Origin: JANOBD01 sp031411495
GTDB taxonomy: Bacteria > Planctomycetota > Phycisphaerae > Tepidisphaerales > Tepidisphaeraceae
Reading direction: 5' to 3'
Length of the DNA: 58,165 nt
Assembly: GCA_031411495.1 (NCBI GenBank)
Contig: JANOBD010000051.1
Span: 1-58,165, forward strand
Shown: positions 45,137 to 53,603 of the stretch, one piece after another
How the letters are laid out: every line of letters begins with the position of its first letter
How positions within the stretch are numbered: position 1 is the first letter of the stretch
Position numbers and translations under genes: made by a program
Notes under the pieces: generated by a model
What the model was told of the DNA's origin: nothing
The model's database searches: none
Seen by the model: the letters and a program-made list of their open reading frames with translations, nothing else

Positions 45137-48100
45137 ATGCAGCACAATCACTTTAATCGTGCTCGATACCAGACCCCTCTTCGTGCTTCACTGATTGAAT
45201 CGTTGGAAACTCGTTGCCTGCTCGCCGCGATCATCAATGGCTCGGGCGGCGACGACACATTCACGCTCAGCGTCGGCTCTGGAAACGCGATCAGCCTGAC
45301 GTTCAATGGCGCGATTCAATCGATTCCCACGCCCGGCGATAACATAGTTGAAGTGCATGGACTCAACGGCAACGACGACATCACGCTGCTCAATACCGGC
45401 ACGCTCACCTTCTTTCTTTTCGGCGAACTGGGCAATGATGATTTCATCGTCGGTAACGGCAACCTCGCCACGAACGTTCAGCGCAACGTTACGATCATCG
45501 AACCTTCCGGCGCGGGCAACGACACCTGCACGATCAACGACCTGAACGGCCCGGGGCTCACCTGGAGCGCCGATGCCAGCTCGTTTTCGTTTCTGTCGAT
45601 CAGCTCCCCATTCATCTCGCTCCCGGCCATGGTCGATGCCGGCGACTCGACGACTGTCATCGCCAGCAACAACGATGATGTGCTTCGCCTTTCGGGAGGC
45701 GGAATCATGGGCGCCTTTCCTGCCAAGACCACCTTCAATCTGGGCGGCGGCAACGACACGGTTCATCTGGGCGGCAGCCAGCGGATCGTTGAGCCGAATC
45801 TTCCGGTGAGTTCGACGATTGATGCCGGCAGTACGGGTACCGATTTGCTAACCGTTGACGACTCGAGCGCGGCCAGCACGCGCACGAGCATTGACTTTGA
45901 CGACAACGGACTCGTCGGCGGGCCCGCGCTGCGCAATTTCAATTCAATGACCGTCACGGCGCATTCACTTTCGGGCGGATCGCCTGAGGCGGTGACCTTC
46001 CGCGGTTTCAACTCGCCGGTTCCGCTGATCAACATCGCCGGAACCGATGGAGAAGACCTTTTGCAATTCGGAACGCCCGCAAATCCGATCACCAGCCAGA
46101 ACTACTGGGGCAACGTCAACCTGAACCTCGGAACCGGCGTGAACAACGTCGAGGTCAACCAGTCAGATACCGGAAGCGCATCAAGCTGGACGTTGAACCA
46201 AGGGGGGCTGTCGGTCAGCACCGGCCCGGCGAGCCTGGTGACCTTCAGCACGATCACCTTCACCCTTCGCTCAACCAATTCCGGTGATCTGTTTTCCGTC
46301 ATCGACACGCCCGACAGTTGGCGAGTGTTCATCGACGCAAAAGGAGGCAATGACCGCCTGCAAATGGGCCCGACGTTGGACCTCGACGACGTCTTTGACA
46401 GCTCGGGCTTCTACTTCTTGGGAGGCAGCGGCAACGACACCATCGACGTGAGCGATATTAATGACCAGATCGGCGATAACGATGACTACGCCATCGGAGG
46501 CACCGTCGGATTCGCGGGAGGCTTCCCCATCAGCGACGGCTCGATCCAGAAGAAAGACTTCCTCGCAGCCAACTACTCAATCCCGTTGGCGTATCACGAC
46601 GTGGAACGCCTTGCGCTCGGCTTCGACAATGACTCGAATAACCTCACCTACGACTTCGGCGGGTTAACCTCCGTGGAAATCTCCGGCAACGGCGGGAGCG
46701 ACATCTTCACCAATCAAGCCGCCGGCACCACCCTGCCTAACACGCTCGTCACCTCTTTGGCGCAAAGCATCACTTTTCACGGCGGCACGGGAACCGACGA
46801 CTTGGTTCTCAAAGACAGCGACGGACACCTAGGCAAATATGAGATCAACAGTGGACAGCTCTTCTACGCGCCCACCAACATCACAACCAGCACCATCAAC
46901 TTCGACAATTTCTCCAACATCCGGATTACCGGAAACGATGAAGCCAACAGCGTGGTGATCAGCGCCAAACCGACGGGTGGAACGCTGAACGTCTCTACTT
47001 TAGGTGGCGACGACACCTTCACCATCGGCGGCGGAGACTTGGACAGCAACGGGTTCTTCAGTTCCGGCATCACCCTCTCGGCCGGCACGGGGAACGATGG
47101 AATCGTCTTCGACGACCACCTTGACGGCTCAAGTCCGGGAGAAACCGAGACATACACTTTCGGAAACCTGAGCCTGGCAAAGGGTTCGCAGACGTTGCTC
47201 TACAGCACATTCGAAAACCAGACGCTTGAGGCATCTGACAACGGGCCGCTCATCAACCTTTTCTCCATCAGCGGCTTCCTCGACAACACGACGATCAACG
47301 GCGGGCCGACGCCCGGGACGCTGGTGCATGTCGGCTCGAACAGCCTGGGCAACATCTCCGGAACGGTGAACCTGAACAATATCGGCATCGCCAGGATTCA
47401 CGATGAGAGCTTTGCAGGCACAAGCACTTTTGAAATCACCGGCACGCATGTGCGAAAAACGACGTCCAACCAAACCATCAACTATACGAATGTAAACTCA
47501 ATCGAACTGAACACCGGAACGTTGGGCGACACTATTGATGTGCGCGGGCTGGCGGCTGGTTCAATCCTGACGGTCAACGCCAACGCTGGCAACGACGCCT
47601 TTATCCTGGGCGATGGCAACATCGATGCCGAAATTCTCGGCGCGGTAAGTTTCTTCGGCGGGACTGGAATCAACGTCGCGACGGTCGACAACACCACCGA
47701 TCCAGCGCTCGAGTCACAAACGATCTCCTCCGATGTCTTTTTCAGGCTCTTCACCGACGGGCAAACGCACTCCTTCAACTCCGTCGGTTCGCTCGATGTG
47801 ATCGGCGGGCCGGGCGGGACGAACTTCAACATTCTCTCGACCAAAGGATCAACCCGAGTGGTCGGCCTTTCCGGCAGCGACACCTTCACCGTCGGCGGCG
47901 GCAACATCGACGCCAACTTCCCCACGAGCACTTCCGCCGCGCCATCCCTGTTTGTCGATGGCGGAGGAGGCACAGACTCACTGCTTATCAATGACCTCAA
48001 CGACACCACCACCACGGACAGCTACACCATCCAGCGAGGATCGAATGTCGATCAGTTGGACAAAGCCGATTCCGGCAACCATCGTTTCATTAATTGGGGA

Positions 48101-48949
48101 GGCATGGAAAGCGCGACATTGGACGCGAGCAACGCCGCCAGTGCGTTTCTCTCTCCCACAAACATCCTGATTACCAATCCCGTAACCCCTCTGCGCATTA
48201 ACGGCAACGGCGGCAGCGACAGCGTTAGCGTCGCCGATCCATTCGCGCCGGTAACCGTAAACACCGGGCCGGGCAGCCCTGACCATCTGATTGTCAACAG
48301 CGACGCGGGCGCGGGCGATGCGCCGGCCACCGTCATCGTGGATCAGAGCGACGACGTCGAGAATCTCATCGTCAACGCGGGTGGAACGTTGCGCGTCACC
48401 AACAACGCCATGTTGGTCAAGTCGCGCGACGCCTCGCCGACGGGATTCCTGACGCTGAGTGGCACCATGGATTTGGCCGGAGGCGCGTTCCTGAGCCGAG
48501 CCGGAGGCCCCATTTCGCTTGCGACGTTCCGCGCCAATATTATCGCTGGCCGCAACGGTGGGGCGTGGACTGGCGCGGGGGGCGGCGCGATCCACTCATC
48601 CACTGCCGCGGTCTCGACCTTCGGCGACGGTGTCGGCTATGGACTCGGCTCGGAAATCGCCCCGACAAGCATCGGCGGCTTTACCATCTCGCCCGGCGAC
48701 ACTTTGCTTCGCTACACGCTCGACGGCGACGCCGACCTCAATCAAGCCGTCGACTTCAGCGACCTGCTTCGCGTCGCGCAAAACTTCGGAACGACCACAG
48801 GCGGCACATGGGTCAAAGGCGATTCCGGCTACGACAACGCCGTCACGTTCAACGATCTGCTGTCGCTTGCGCAGAACTTCGACACCTCGGCGCTGACTAC
48901 GCCAAGTTTCGCCCGATCCAGCAGCAAATTGATCGACGAGTTGGCCTGA
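45137..48949 (+). CDS. Large surface protein with SLETRCLL motif, calcium-type repeats and dockerin-like C-terminus
   Basis: A 1270-aa protein; the ATG at 45137 follows TTGGAG. The N-terminus carries SLIESLETRCLLAA, the same kind of motif as the 4001-aa protein. The body is built of diverged beta-strand repeats with GGDDTFTLSVG, LGGGNDTVHLGG, GNGGSDIFTN and GGTGTDDLVL steps, a loose relative of RTX repeats. A passenger-like beta region with NLIVNAGGTLRVTNNAMLVK is near residue 1080. The last 80 residues contain a dockerin-like pair: DGDADLNQAVDFSDLLRVAQ and GDSGYDNAVTFNDLLSLAQN (about 1194-1250). Probably exported and attached at the cell surface. No enzyme domain seen. Confidence 0.9.
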   Translation: MQHNHFNRARYQTPLRASLIESLETRCLLAAIINGSGGDDTFTLSVGSGNAISLTFNGAIQSIPTPGDNIVEVHGLNGNDDITLLNTGTLTFFLFGELGNDDFIVGNGNLATNVQRNVTIIEPSGAGNDTCTINDLNGPGLTWSADASSFSFLSISSPFISLPAMVDAGDSTTVIASNNDDVLRLSGGGIMGAFPAKTTFNLGGGNDTVHLGGSQRIVEPNLPVSSTIDAGSTGTDLLTVDDSSAASTRTSIDFDDNGLVGGPALRNFNSMTVTAHSLSGGSPEAVTFRGFNSPVPLINIAGTDGEDLLQFGTPANPITSQNYWGNVNLNLGTGVNNVEVNQSDTGSASSWTLNQGGLSVSTGPASLVTFSTITFTLRSTNSGDLFSVIDTPDSWRVFIDAKGGNDRLQMGPTLDLDDVFDSSGFYFLGGSGNDTIDVSDINDQIGDNDDYAIGGTVGFAGGFPISDGSIQKKDFLAANYSIPLAYHDVERLALGFDNDSNNLTYDFGGLTSVEISGNGGSDIFTNQAAGTTLPNTLVTSLAQSITFHGGTGTDDLVLKDSDGHLGKYEINSGQLFYAPTNITTSTINFDNFSNIRITGNDEANSVVISAKPTGGTLNVSTLGGDDTFTIGGGDLDSNGFFSSGITLSAGTGNDGIVFDDHLDGSSPGETETYTFGNLSLAKGSQTLLYSTFENQTLEASDNGPLINLFSISGFLDNTTINGGPTPGTLVHVGSNSLGNISGTVNLNNIGIARIHDESFAGTSTFEITGTHVRKTTSNQTINYTNVNSIELNTGTLGDTIDVRGLAAGSILTVNANAGNDAFILGDGNIDAEILGAVSFFGGTGINVATVDNTTDPALESQTISSDVFFRLFTDGQTHSFNSVGSLDVIGGPGGTNFNILSTKGSTRVVGLSGSDTFTVGGGNIDANFPTSTSAAPSLFVDGGGGTDSLLINDLNDTTTTDSYTIQRGSNVDQLDKADSGNHRFINWGGMESATLDASNAASAFLSPTNILITNPVTPLRINGNGGSDSVSVADPFAPVTVNTGPGSPDHLIVNSDAGAGDAPATVIVDQSDDVENLIVNAGGTLRVTNNAMLVKSRDASPTGFLTLSGTMDLAGGAFLSRAGGPISLATFRANIIAGRNGGAWTGAGGGAIHSSTAAVSTFGDGVGYGLGSEIAPTSIGGFTISPGDTLLRYTLDGDADLNQAVDFSDLLRVAQNFGTTTGGTWVKGDSGYDNAVTFNDLLSLAQNFDTSALTTPSFARSSSKLIDELA

Positions 48950-49496
48950 ACACGGCGGGATCACGCGATGAAACCACGAACGCACTACATGACCGGTGCG
49001 TTGGAATCGCCGCATCGTTTTCTCCCGCGCCGGGGAATCTCTTGATCATCGGCGATACGCCAACACCATCGACGCCGCCAGCACCGATCACCGTCGGACT
49101 TGGACCATCGCGACGTGAGGCGAGCAACGTGGGTCGGCCGGGGTGAGGTTTGCCGCGCAATCCGTCACGGTCCCGTCTTCTAGTCTGCTTGGACTCTGAG
49201 CGGTAATTTTTGCGTAGCGGGCGGGCGGCTTCTTCTCCTTCTTCAATTGCAAGCGTCGGATCACGCTGCCCGTCACAATATCCAGAATGGCTCGGCGCAA
49301 CGTCGCGATCTTCGGGCTCGTCCGCGCGATGCACGATCGAGACGTTTCACGGCGACCATGCGGAACTTGGTAGGGCGACGTTGCGGCCGACGACGTTGAC
49401 CCCAAACTGACCCTTTCGGCCGATGTTGGGGATGTCTCGGGACGCAAGGGCTTCCCGAAACTGCCAGAACCATCGGATTGTCGAGGGGAAGTGAAC
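48950..49496. other. 547-base intergenic stretch before the tRNA fragment
   Basis: No frame in either direction has a recognised family, ribosome site and plausible codon use together. The minus strand is open for 145 codons (48897-49334) but overlaps the surface gene tail. It lies on the host side of the island junction and should be contiguous with whatever followed the tRNA 3' end before integration. Confidence 0.5.
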
Positions 49497-49544
49497 TGCA
49501 CCCAGCACGGCTCGAACGTGCAACCTTCGGTTCCGTAGACCGAA
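49497..49544 (-). other. Attachment site: 3' fragment of a tRNA-Arg(ACG) gene
   Basis: Read on the minus strand, this 48-nt segment has an anticodon arm (TCGGT stem, loop CTACGGA, ACCGA stem; anticodon ACG at 49536-49534), a five-base variable loop, a perfect T arm (GCACG, TTCGAGC, CGTGC) and the 3' acceptor strand TGGGTGC with discriminator A. Upstream of the anticodon stem no D arm or matching acceptor 5' strand is present, so this is not a whole tRNA. No CCA is encoded. Fragments like this beside a tyrosine integrase mark an att site. Confidence 0.8.
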
Positions 49545-49713
49545 AAGACGTAGCCGGACCAACTCAGACCGGCACAACATCAGCCGGACAAAGACGAGCG
49601 AAAACGCCCGTATTCTTCGGTTCAAACGCAACCTACCACAACGGAGATTGACAGGCGACATAGCCAGCGTGTAGCCTACGCCTAGGAGCCGGCTACAGTC
49701 CGGGCTACAGGAA

Positions 49714-51042
49714 ATGGAATCTCCGCTCCGGATAGCCAAGGAAGGCGGCAAGCCGCTGCCACGCAAGATACGCTTCACACGCGAGGCGCTGGCCGGCATC
49801 GCCCCACCTACCGACAAAGACGAGATTGTGATTCACGACACCGAAGCCAAGGGGCTCGTGTGCAGGATCAAGCGCAGCGGCACGCGAGCGTTCTACTGGT
49901 ACGGGCGCGTTCGTGGCGAGTCGCGGCCCGTGAAGCGGCTGATCGGCGGCGATGAGTTTCCAATCGAGAAGCTGCGCGACATCGCCCGGCAGACGCTGGT
50001 AGAGGCTCGGCAAGGCATCAACCCCAACGCCGAACTGCGGGCCAAGCGCGAGGCCGATCGGAACCGCCAGACGGTTGCGGACCTGTGGGAAACCTACAAG
50101 GCAAAAGTTCTGTATCGCGTGGTCGATGCGACGACGACAAAGACGCGGGCCACGAATGAGAGCTTGTGGAAAGTCTGGATATCGACGCTCGCCGACAGGA
50201 CCATCGAGTCTATTACGCCCGACGTGGTGAAGGCGTTTCACGAGACGGTCGCGGCCGGGAAGGCAGACCCGGATACCGGCCGTCGCCTGGGCGGCAAGCG
50301 AACGGCGAACAAATGCGTCGTACTGCTGAAGGCCATCTTCAACGCCAGCAAACTCGACAACCCCGCGCGCGGCGTTCGACTGTTCAAACAACACACCCGC
50401 GACCGCTACCTCTCGCCCGATGAGATGCGGCGATTCTTCGATGCGCTCAAAGACGAGCACGACCAGACCGCGAAAGACTTCATCGAGATCGCGCTCTACA
50501 CCGGCCAGCGACGCGCGAACGTGCAGTCGATGGAGTGGAGCGAAATCAAGCTGCACGACGCAACCTGGCGTATCCCCCCTGCCAAGGCCAAGGCGAAGAA
50601 GCCGATTGACGTCCCGCTCACCGAACCGGCGATGCAGATCCTGATTGCCCGGCGCGATGCAAACGCGATGCGCCCAAAGCCGAGTCGGTTCGTGTTCTGG
50701 AGCGACATCGCCAAGGGCGGTTACTTCACCGAGCCGAGATACGCGATGCAGCGAATCTGCAAGGCGGCCGGCATCACCGATATGACGATCCACGACCTGC
50801 GCCGAACAATGGGCAGCTGGCAGACGGCACGCGGCGCGAACGAGGCCATCGTCGGCAAGAGCCTGGGGCACGCGGCCGGCAGCAAGGCGACGGCGATCTA
50901 TTCGCGTCTCGACCTCTCGCCCGTGCGCAACAGCATGACCAGCGCCGTCGACGCGATGATGATCGCGGCCGGCAGGAAGGCCGCGCCGGTTGAATCGAAA
51001 CCAAAAGCGAAGGGAGGGAAAGCGAAGCAACCAAAGAAGTGA
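49714..51042 (+). CDS. int: Tyrosine-type site-specific integrase
   Basis: A 442-aa phage-type integrase. N-terminal Arm-binding domain (about 18-90; IHDTEAKGLVCRIKRSGTRA, FYWYGRVRGESRPVKRLIGG), core-binding domain (110-210) and catalytic domain (220-410). Catalytic residues seen: Arg in LYTGQRRANV (about 265), Lys region in AKAKAKKPIDVPL, His360 and Arg363 in HDLRRTMGSW, His in LGHAAGSKA and the nucleophile Tyr in AIYSRL (about 396). The C-terminus is Lys-rich. It lies 170 bases from the tRNA-Arg fragment, its presumed target. Confidence 0.95.
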   Translation: MESPLRIAKEGGKPLPRKIRFTREALAGIAPPTDKDEIVIHDTEAKGLVCRIKRSGTRAFYWYGRVRGESRPVKRLIGGDEFPIEKLRDIARQTLVEARQGINPNAELRAKREADRNRQTVADLWETYKAKVLYRVVDATTTKTRATNESLWKVWISTLADRTIESITPDVVKAFHETVAAGKADPDTGRRLGGKRTANKCVVLLKAIFNASKLDNPARGVRLFKQHTRDRYLSPDEMRRFFDALKDEHDQTAKDFIEIALYTGQRRANVQSMEWSEIKLHDATWRIPPAKAKAKKPIDVPLTEPAMQILIARRDANAMRPKPSRFVFWSDIAKGGYFTEPRYAMQRICKAAGITDMTIHDLRRTMGSWQTARGANEAIVGKSLGHAAGSKATAIYSRLDLSPVRNSMTSAVDAMMIAAGRKAAPVESKPKAKGGKAKQPKK

Positions 51043-51061
51043 AGTCGGCGAAGTTCAAATC

Positions 51062-51074
51062 TTCACAATGTGAA
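51062..51074. promoter_or_regulatory. 13-bp palindrome downstream of the integrase
   Basis: TTCACA, a central A, then TGTGAA: a perfect 6+1+6 inverted repeat, 20 bases after the integrase stop and before the next gene cluster. The form suits a dimeric HTH repressor or excisionase. No binding protein is identified. Confidence 0.4.
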
Positions 51075-51089
51075 AATCTGACGCCGCGA

Positions 51090-51113
51090 CCCTCTCCAGA
51101 TTTCTGGACAGGG
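51090..51113 (+). terminator. 11-bp hairpin with one mismatch after the integrase
   Basis: CCCTCTCCAGA (51090-51100) pairs with TCTGGACAGGG (51103-51113) with a single C-C mismatch and a two-base gap. It could end the integrase transcript, although no T-tract follows; it could also act as an operator together with the nearby palindrome. Confidence 0.45.
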
Positions 51114-51218
51114 TGTCAACCTTATCCCGCCCGTTCCGATGGTGCTTGAACACCAAAAGAAGTGCGGCCGCGATGCTTGAACATCCGGCCGCGTGGGCAA
51201 AACCGAGAAGGATTTACC

Positions 51219-51506
51219 GTGTTGCAAAATACGATAACCGAGAGTCCGCGCCTACAGCAAGCCAAAAAACGCCCGACCGGGAATCTCTCCCTCGATGGCG
51301 TCACCCCGATCCACGTCGGCGATCTGGTCGATTACCAACCCGTCCAAGGCACCAACAATCCCGGCCGCGTCGTCGCCGTCTACGCCCACCAAGCGAAGCA
51401 CCGGCAAGGCGATCTGATCGTATGGAGGACGCCACGCGGCACGTACGATTCGTGGTTCGCCAGCGAGCTGGTTGTCGTCGAAGCCGGAAAGCGGGGGCGG
51501 AAATGA
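51219..51506 (+). CDS. Small island protein of unknown function
   Basis: A 95-aa protein. I choose the GTG at 51219, preceded by AAGGAT; an ATG at 51162 in the same frame would add 19 residues. The second half is beta-rich (HVGDLVDYQPVQ, PGRVVAVYAH, DLIVWRTPRGTYDSWF, ELVVVE), like small barrel domains, but I recognise no family. Its stop overlaps the next start as ATGA, so it belongs to a coupled gene row. Confidence 0.65.
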   Translation: MLQNTITESPRLQQAKKRPTGNLSLDGVTPIHVGDLVDYQPVQGTNNPGRVVAVYAHQAKHRQGDLIVWRTPRGTYDSWFASELVVVEAGKRGRK

Positions 51507-51859
51507 AGAGCACCCTCAACACCTGGCACACTCTGGCGGCCGAGATTGCCGATCCATCCTTCGAGCTGGATGCCGAAGCGTTCGCGGCGCTGCTCGTCAC
51601 CTACGCCCGTCTACAGGACGCCGGCCAGCGATTCGACCCGATGCTCGCGGCGCTGATGCAATGCCTCACACGCCAGATGATCGCCAGTGACGACGGCCTG
51701 GACGACCACGGCGAACTGGCCGGCTACTCGGAGTCGGAAGAGACGCCGTCTGATGCCTGGACGTTCAACGATGGCCAGCACGTCCGACGCAAGGCCGTGA
51801 GGGTGTTCGCCGCTGGCATCGTCGAAGATGCTCGCCGGGAACTGCGAGGTGTGGCATGA
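51503..51859 (+). CDS. Small acidic island protein of unknown function
   Basis: A 118-aa, mostly alpha-helical acidic protein (LAAEIADPSFELDAEAFAAL, MLAALMQCLTRQMIASDDGL). ATGA overlaps on both sides (51503 and 51856) place it in the same translation-coupled row. No recognised domain. Confidence 0.7.
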   Translation: MKSTLNTWHTLAAEIADPSFELDAEAFAALLVTYARLQDAGQRFDPMLAALMQCLTRQMIASDDGLDDHGELAGYSESEETPSDAWTFNDGQHVRRKAVRVFAAGIVEDARRELRGVA

Positions 51860-52176
51860 ACGGCGACACCAGATCATTCAAAGTGCTTAACGATTCGATG
51901 GCCCCGAAGTATCGCGCCGGTGAAACGGTGTACGTTGACAGGATCAGCGTCGCGGCGATCGAGCCGGGTTACGCCTATCTGATCGAAGCCGACGACGGGC
52001 AGAACAATCGCTATGCGTTCGCTCACGTCGAATCAATCGACGCGGGCGTGCTTCACATGCGATACCTCAACACGGATCGATTCCCCGAAACGTACACGCT
52101 GCCAATCGCGAACGTGACGTATGCGGGCGTGGCGCTGTTACTCGTCGACCCGAGGAAGCGAGGGCCGCGACGATGA
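51856..52176 (+). CDS. Stand-alone S24 (LexA/CI-like) peptidase-fold protein
   Basis: A 106-aa protein whose start resembles the S24 domain of phage repressors and UmuD: FKVLNDSMAPKYRAGETVYV with the catalytic-type Ser in DSMAP, then VESIDAGVLHMRYLN and a VTYAGVALLL end. No N-terminal HTH is present, and where a catalytic Lys would be expected the sequence reads NNRYAFAHVE, so self-cleavage is doubtful. It may be a helper or decoy for a separate repressor. ATGA overlaps join it to both neighbours. Confidence 0.7.
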   Translation: MNGDTRSFKVLNDSMAPKYRAGETVYVDRISVAAIEPGYAYLIEADDGQNNRYAFAHVESIDAGVLHMRYLNTDRFPETYTLPIANVTYAGVALLLVDPRKRGPRR

Positions 52177-52355
52177 ACTACGCACAGAGATACAACGTCG
52201 ACACCGCAACCGCTTACCGTCGGCGTCGTCGCCAACATGCGTTTCAACTTCTATTCCTGCGGTGCATCGGCGCGCCAACCCGATCGGCCGTGATTGGCCA
52301 CGTCGATGATCGGCGTGTCGTCTGGAAGCGTGGCCGGCGCAGCGTTCCGAAATGA
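52173..52355 (+). CDS. Small basic island protein
   Basis: A 60-aa, Arg-rich protein (TATAYRRRRRQHAF) starting in an ATGA overlap with the S24-like gene. The first 20 residues could form a small HTH-like unit (YAQRYNVDTATAYRRR). Last gene of the 51219-52355 row. No family recognised. Confidence 0.55.
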   Translation: MNYAQRYNVDTATAYRRRRRQHAFQLLFLRCIGAPTRSAVIGHVDDRRVVWKRGRRSVPK

Positions 52356-52587
52356 CCGCAGAAGCATTACTAGAAATTACGTGAGGCGGCGTTTATTAGC
52401 GCAACCTTAACAATAGAGAATATGAGCAGCGATGTGGAATCGCCCGTGTTTACCGAAGCGAACGTGTGATGTGAACAGATCGGGATGAACAACGTGTCCG
52501 GCTCGAAAAACTATTGAATCCGTGTAGCGTATGTGAACTCAGCACCACGGTCCGGCCGACGCTCACGGCCATCTACAAGGGACAAAC

Positions 52588-52815
52588 CCGACGCCACCAG
52601 TTAAGGGGTTTGCGTCGGTTAGCGAGTGCGGCCAACCATAAGACCGGCCGCCAGCTACGGAGTGAGTTTCAAGGAGTGAGAACAACTTGGGCAGTTTCTG
52701 CGCGCCGCCATCGGGGCGGCGATGCGGTTCTGCATTTGTAGGAACTCGGGAGCGCGTTTAGCTGACGCGCGAATCGGTTCGGACGGTTGCGTTCCATACC
52801 TGGCGCAACCGTCCG
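52588..52815 (+). ncRNA. Tract of five successive perfect hairpins, possible structured RNA or origin
   Basis: In the 486-base gap (52356-52841), five inverted repeats follow one another: CCGACGC/GCGTCGG (52588-52594, 52612-52618); GCGGCC/GGCCGC (52628-52633, 52646-52651); CGCCGCC/GGCGGCG (52703-52709, 52715-52721); GCGCGT/ACGCGC (52752-52757, 52765-52770); and CGGACGGTTGCG/CGCAACCGTCCG (52780-52791, 52804-52815), a perfect 12-bp stem with a 12-base loop. The last ends 26 bases before the start codon of the 253-aa gene. The strand is not determined. Upstream, 52356-52587 is A/T-richer than the surroundings and holds no gene I can support. Confidence 0.45.
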
Positions 52816-52841
52816 TCCGACCCGGCAACAGGTATGAAATC

Positions 52842-53603
52842 ATGAATGACATCGTCAAGGACGACTTCAATCGCTTCAAGGAACAGCTGCAAGGCGTAGC
52901 CGACGAATCTGCGAAGCGACTCTCGCTGGATGAGTTTGACCACTACTTCACACACTTCAAGACGCGAGGGAGGCCGCTACTTCTACAAGCGTCGGCTCTT
53001 GTTGGTCAACCGATACCCGGTGCGCCCGAAAAACAGAAAGCTGACATCGAACTGTTGTGGCGCGCAGCGGTTGTAGCTGAATACCTTAGAGCATTCTCGC
53101 AGGAGATGGCGCGACGCGCGATTAGGGTTAACGTCGATTGCCTTCCATTCCATCTCTTTGCAGTAAGCAGCAGGCCACGCGATCTCGAAGTCGCATGGGC
53201 GACGCTACGGGCGATGAAAACGATCTATGAAGGTTCGGTCACGGCCACTGTGCCGGAGCTTTTTTCTGCGCCGATCTTGATGACGGGCAACAAAGGGAAC
53301 ACCGACCCCGTGCCGCCGATCAACACCCCGGAGCGTGCGAATCACCTGATGAAGCGGCTGGTCGAAAAGGGCGGCAGGCTGGAAATCGATGCAAAGCTGT
53401 ATTTCCAAGCCGGCGGCGACAGCACGAGAGAAGGCAAGGCCATCTATAGCAGGTACACCGCTGGCGCGCTGGGCAGCGAATACCAAGTCGCCCGCGAGCA
53501 GATCAGGCGGGCGGGCGAACCAAAGAAGAGTAAACGCGGATATGGATCGTATTACATCGAAGTCCGCAACGCGTTTGGCAAACCGATTCGGGGTGTCAAA
53601 TGA
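52842..53603 (+). CDS. Unrecognised 253-aa island protein
   Basis: Starts at the ATG after AGGTATGAAATC, directly behind the hairpin tract. The first 70 residues are charged and helical (VKDDFNRFKEQLQGVADESA), the centre has LRAFSQEMARRAIRVNVDCL, and the last third is rich in Gly/Lys/Arg. I recognise no family. Its stop overlaps the start of the 773-aa gene (ATGA), so the two are translationally coupled and may act together. Confidence 0.8.
   Translation: MNDIVKDDFNRFKEQLQGVADESAKRLSLDEFDHYFTHFKTRGRPLLLQASALVGQPIPGAPEKQKADIELLWRAAVVAEYLRAFSQEMARRAIRVNVDCLPFHLFAVSSRPRDLEVAWATLRAMKTIYEGSVTATVPELFSAPILMTGNKGNTDPVPPINTPERANHLMKRLVEKGGRLEIDAKLYFQAGGDSTREGKAIYSRYTAGALGSEYQVAREQIRRAGEPKKSKRGYGSYYIEVRNAFGKPIRGVK

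Noticed and set aside
49497..49580. Complete tRNA-Arg gene
   Set aside because: The segment upstream of the anticodon arm does not form a D arm and cannot pair with the acceptor 3' strand; only the 3' part is present.
49705..51030. Minus-strand open frame of 441 codons opposite the integrase
   Set aside because: The plus strand codes for a complete integrase with catalytic residues; the antisense frame has no domain.
52588..52842. Hairpin tract as a retron or DGR RNA
   Set aside because: No reverse transcriptase motif is present in the neighbouring genes in view.
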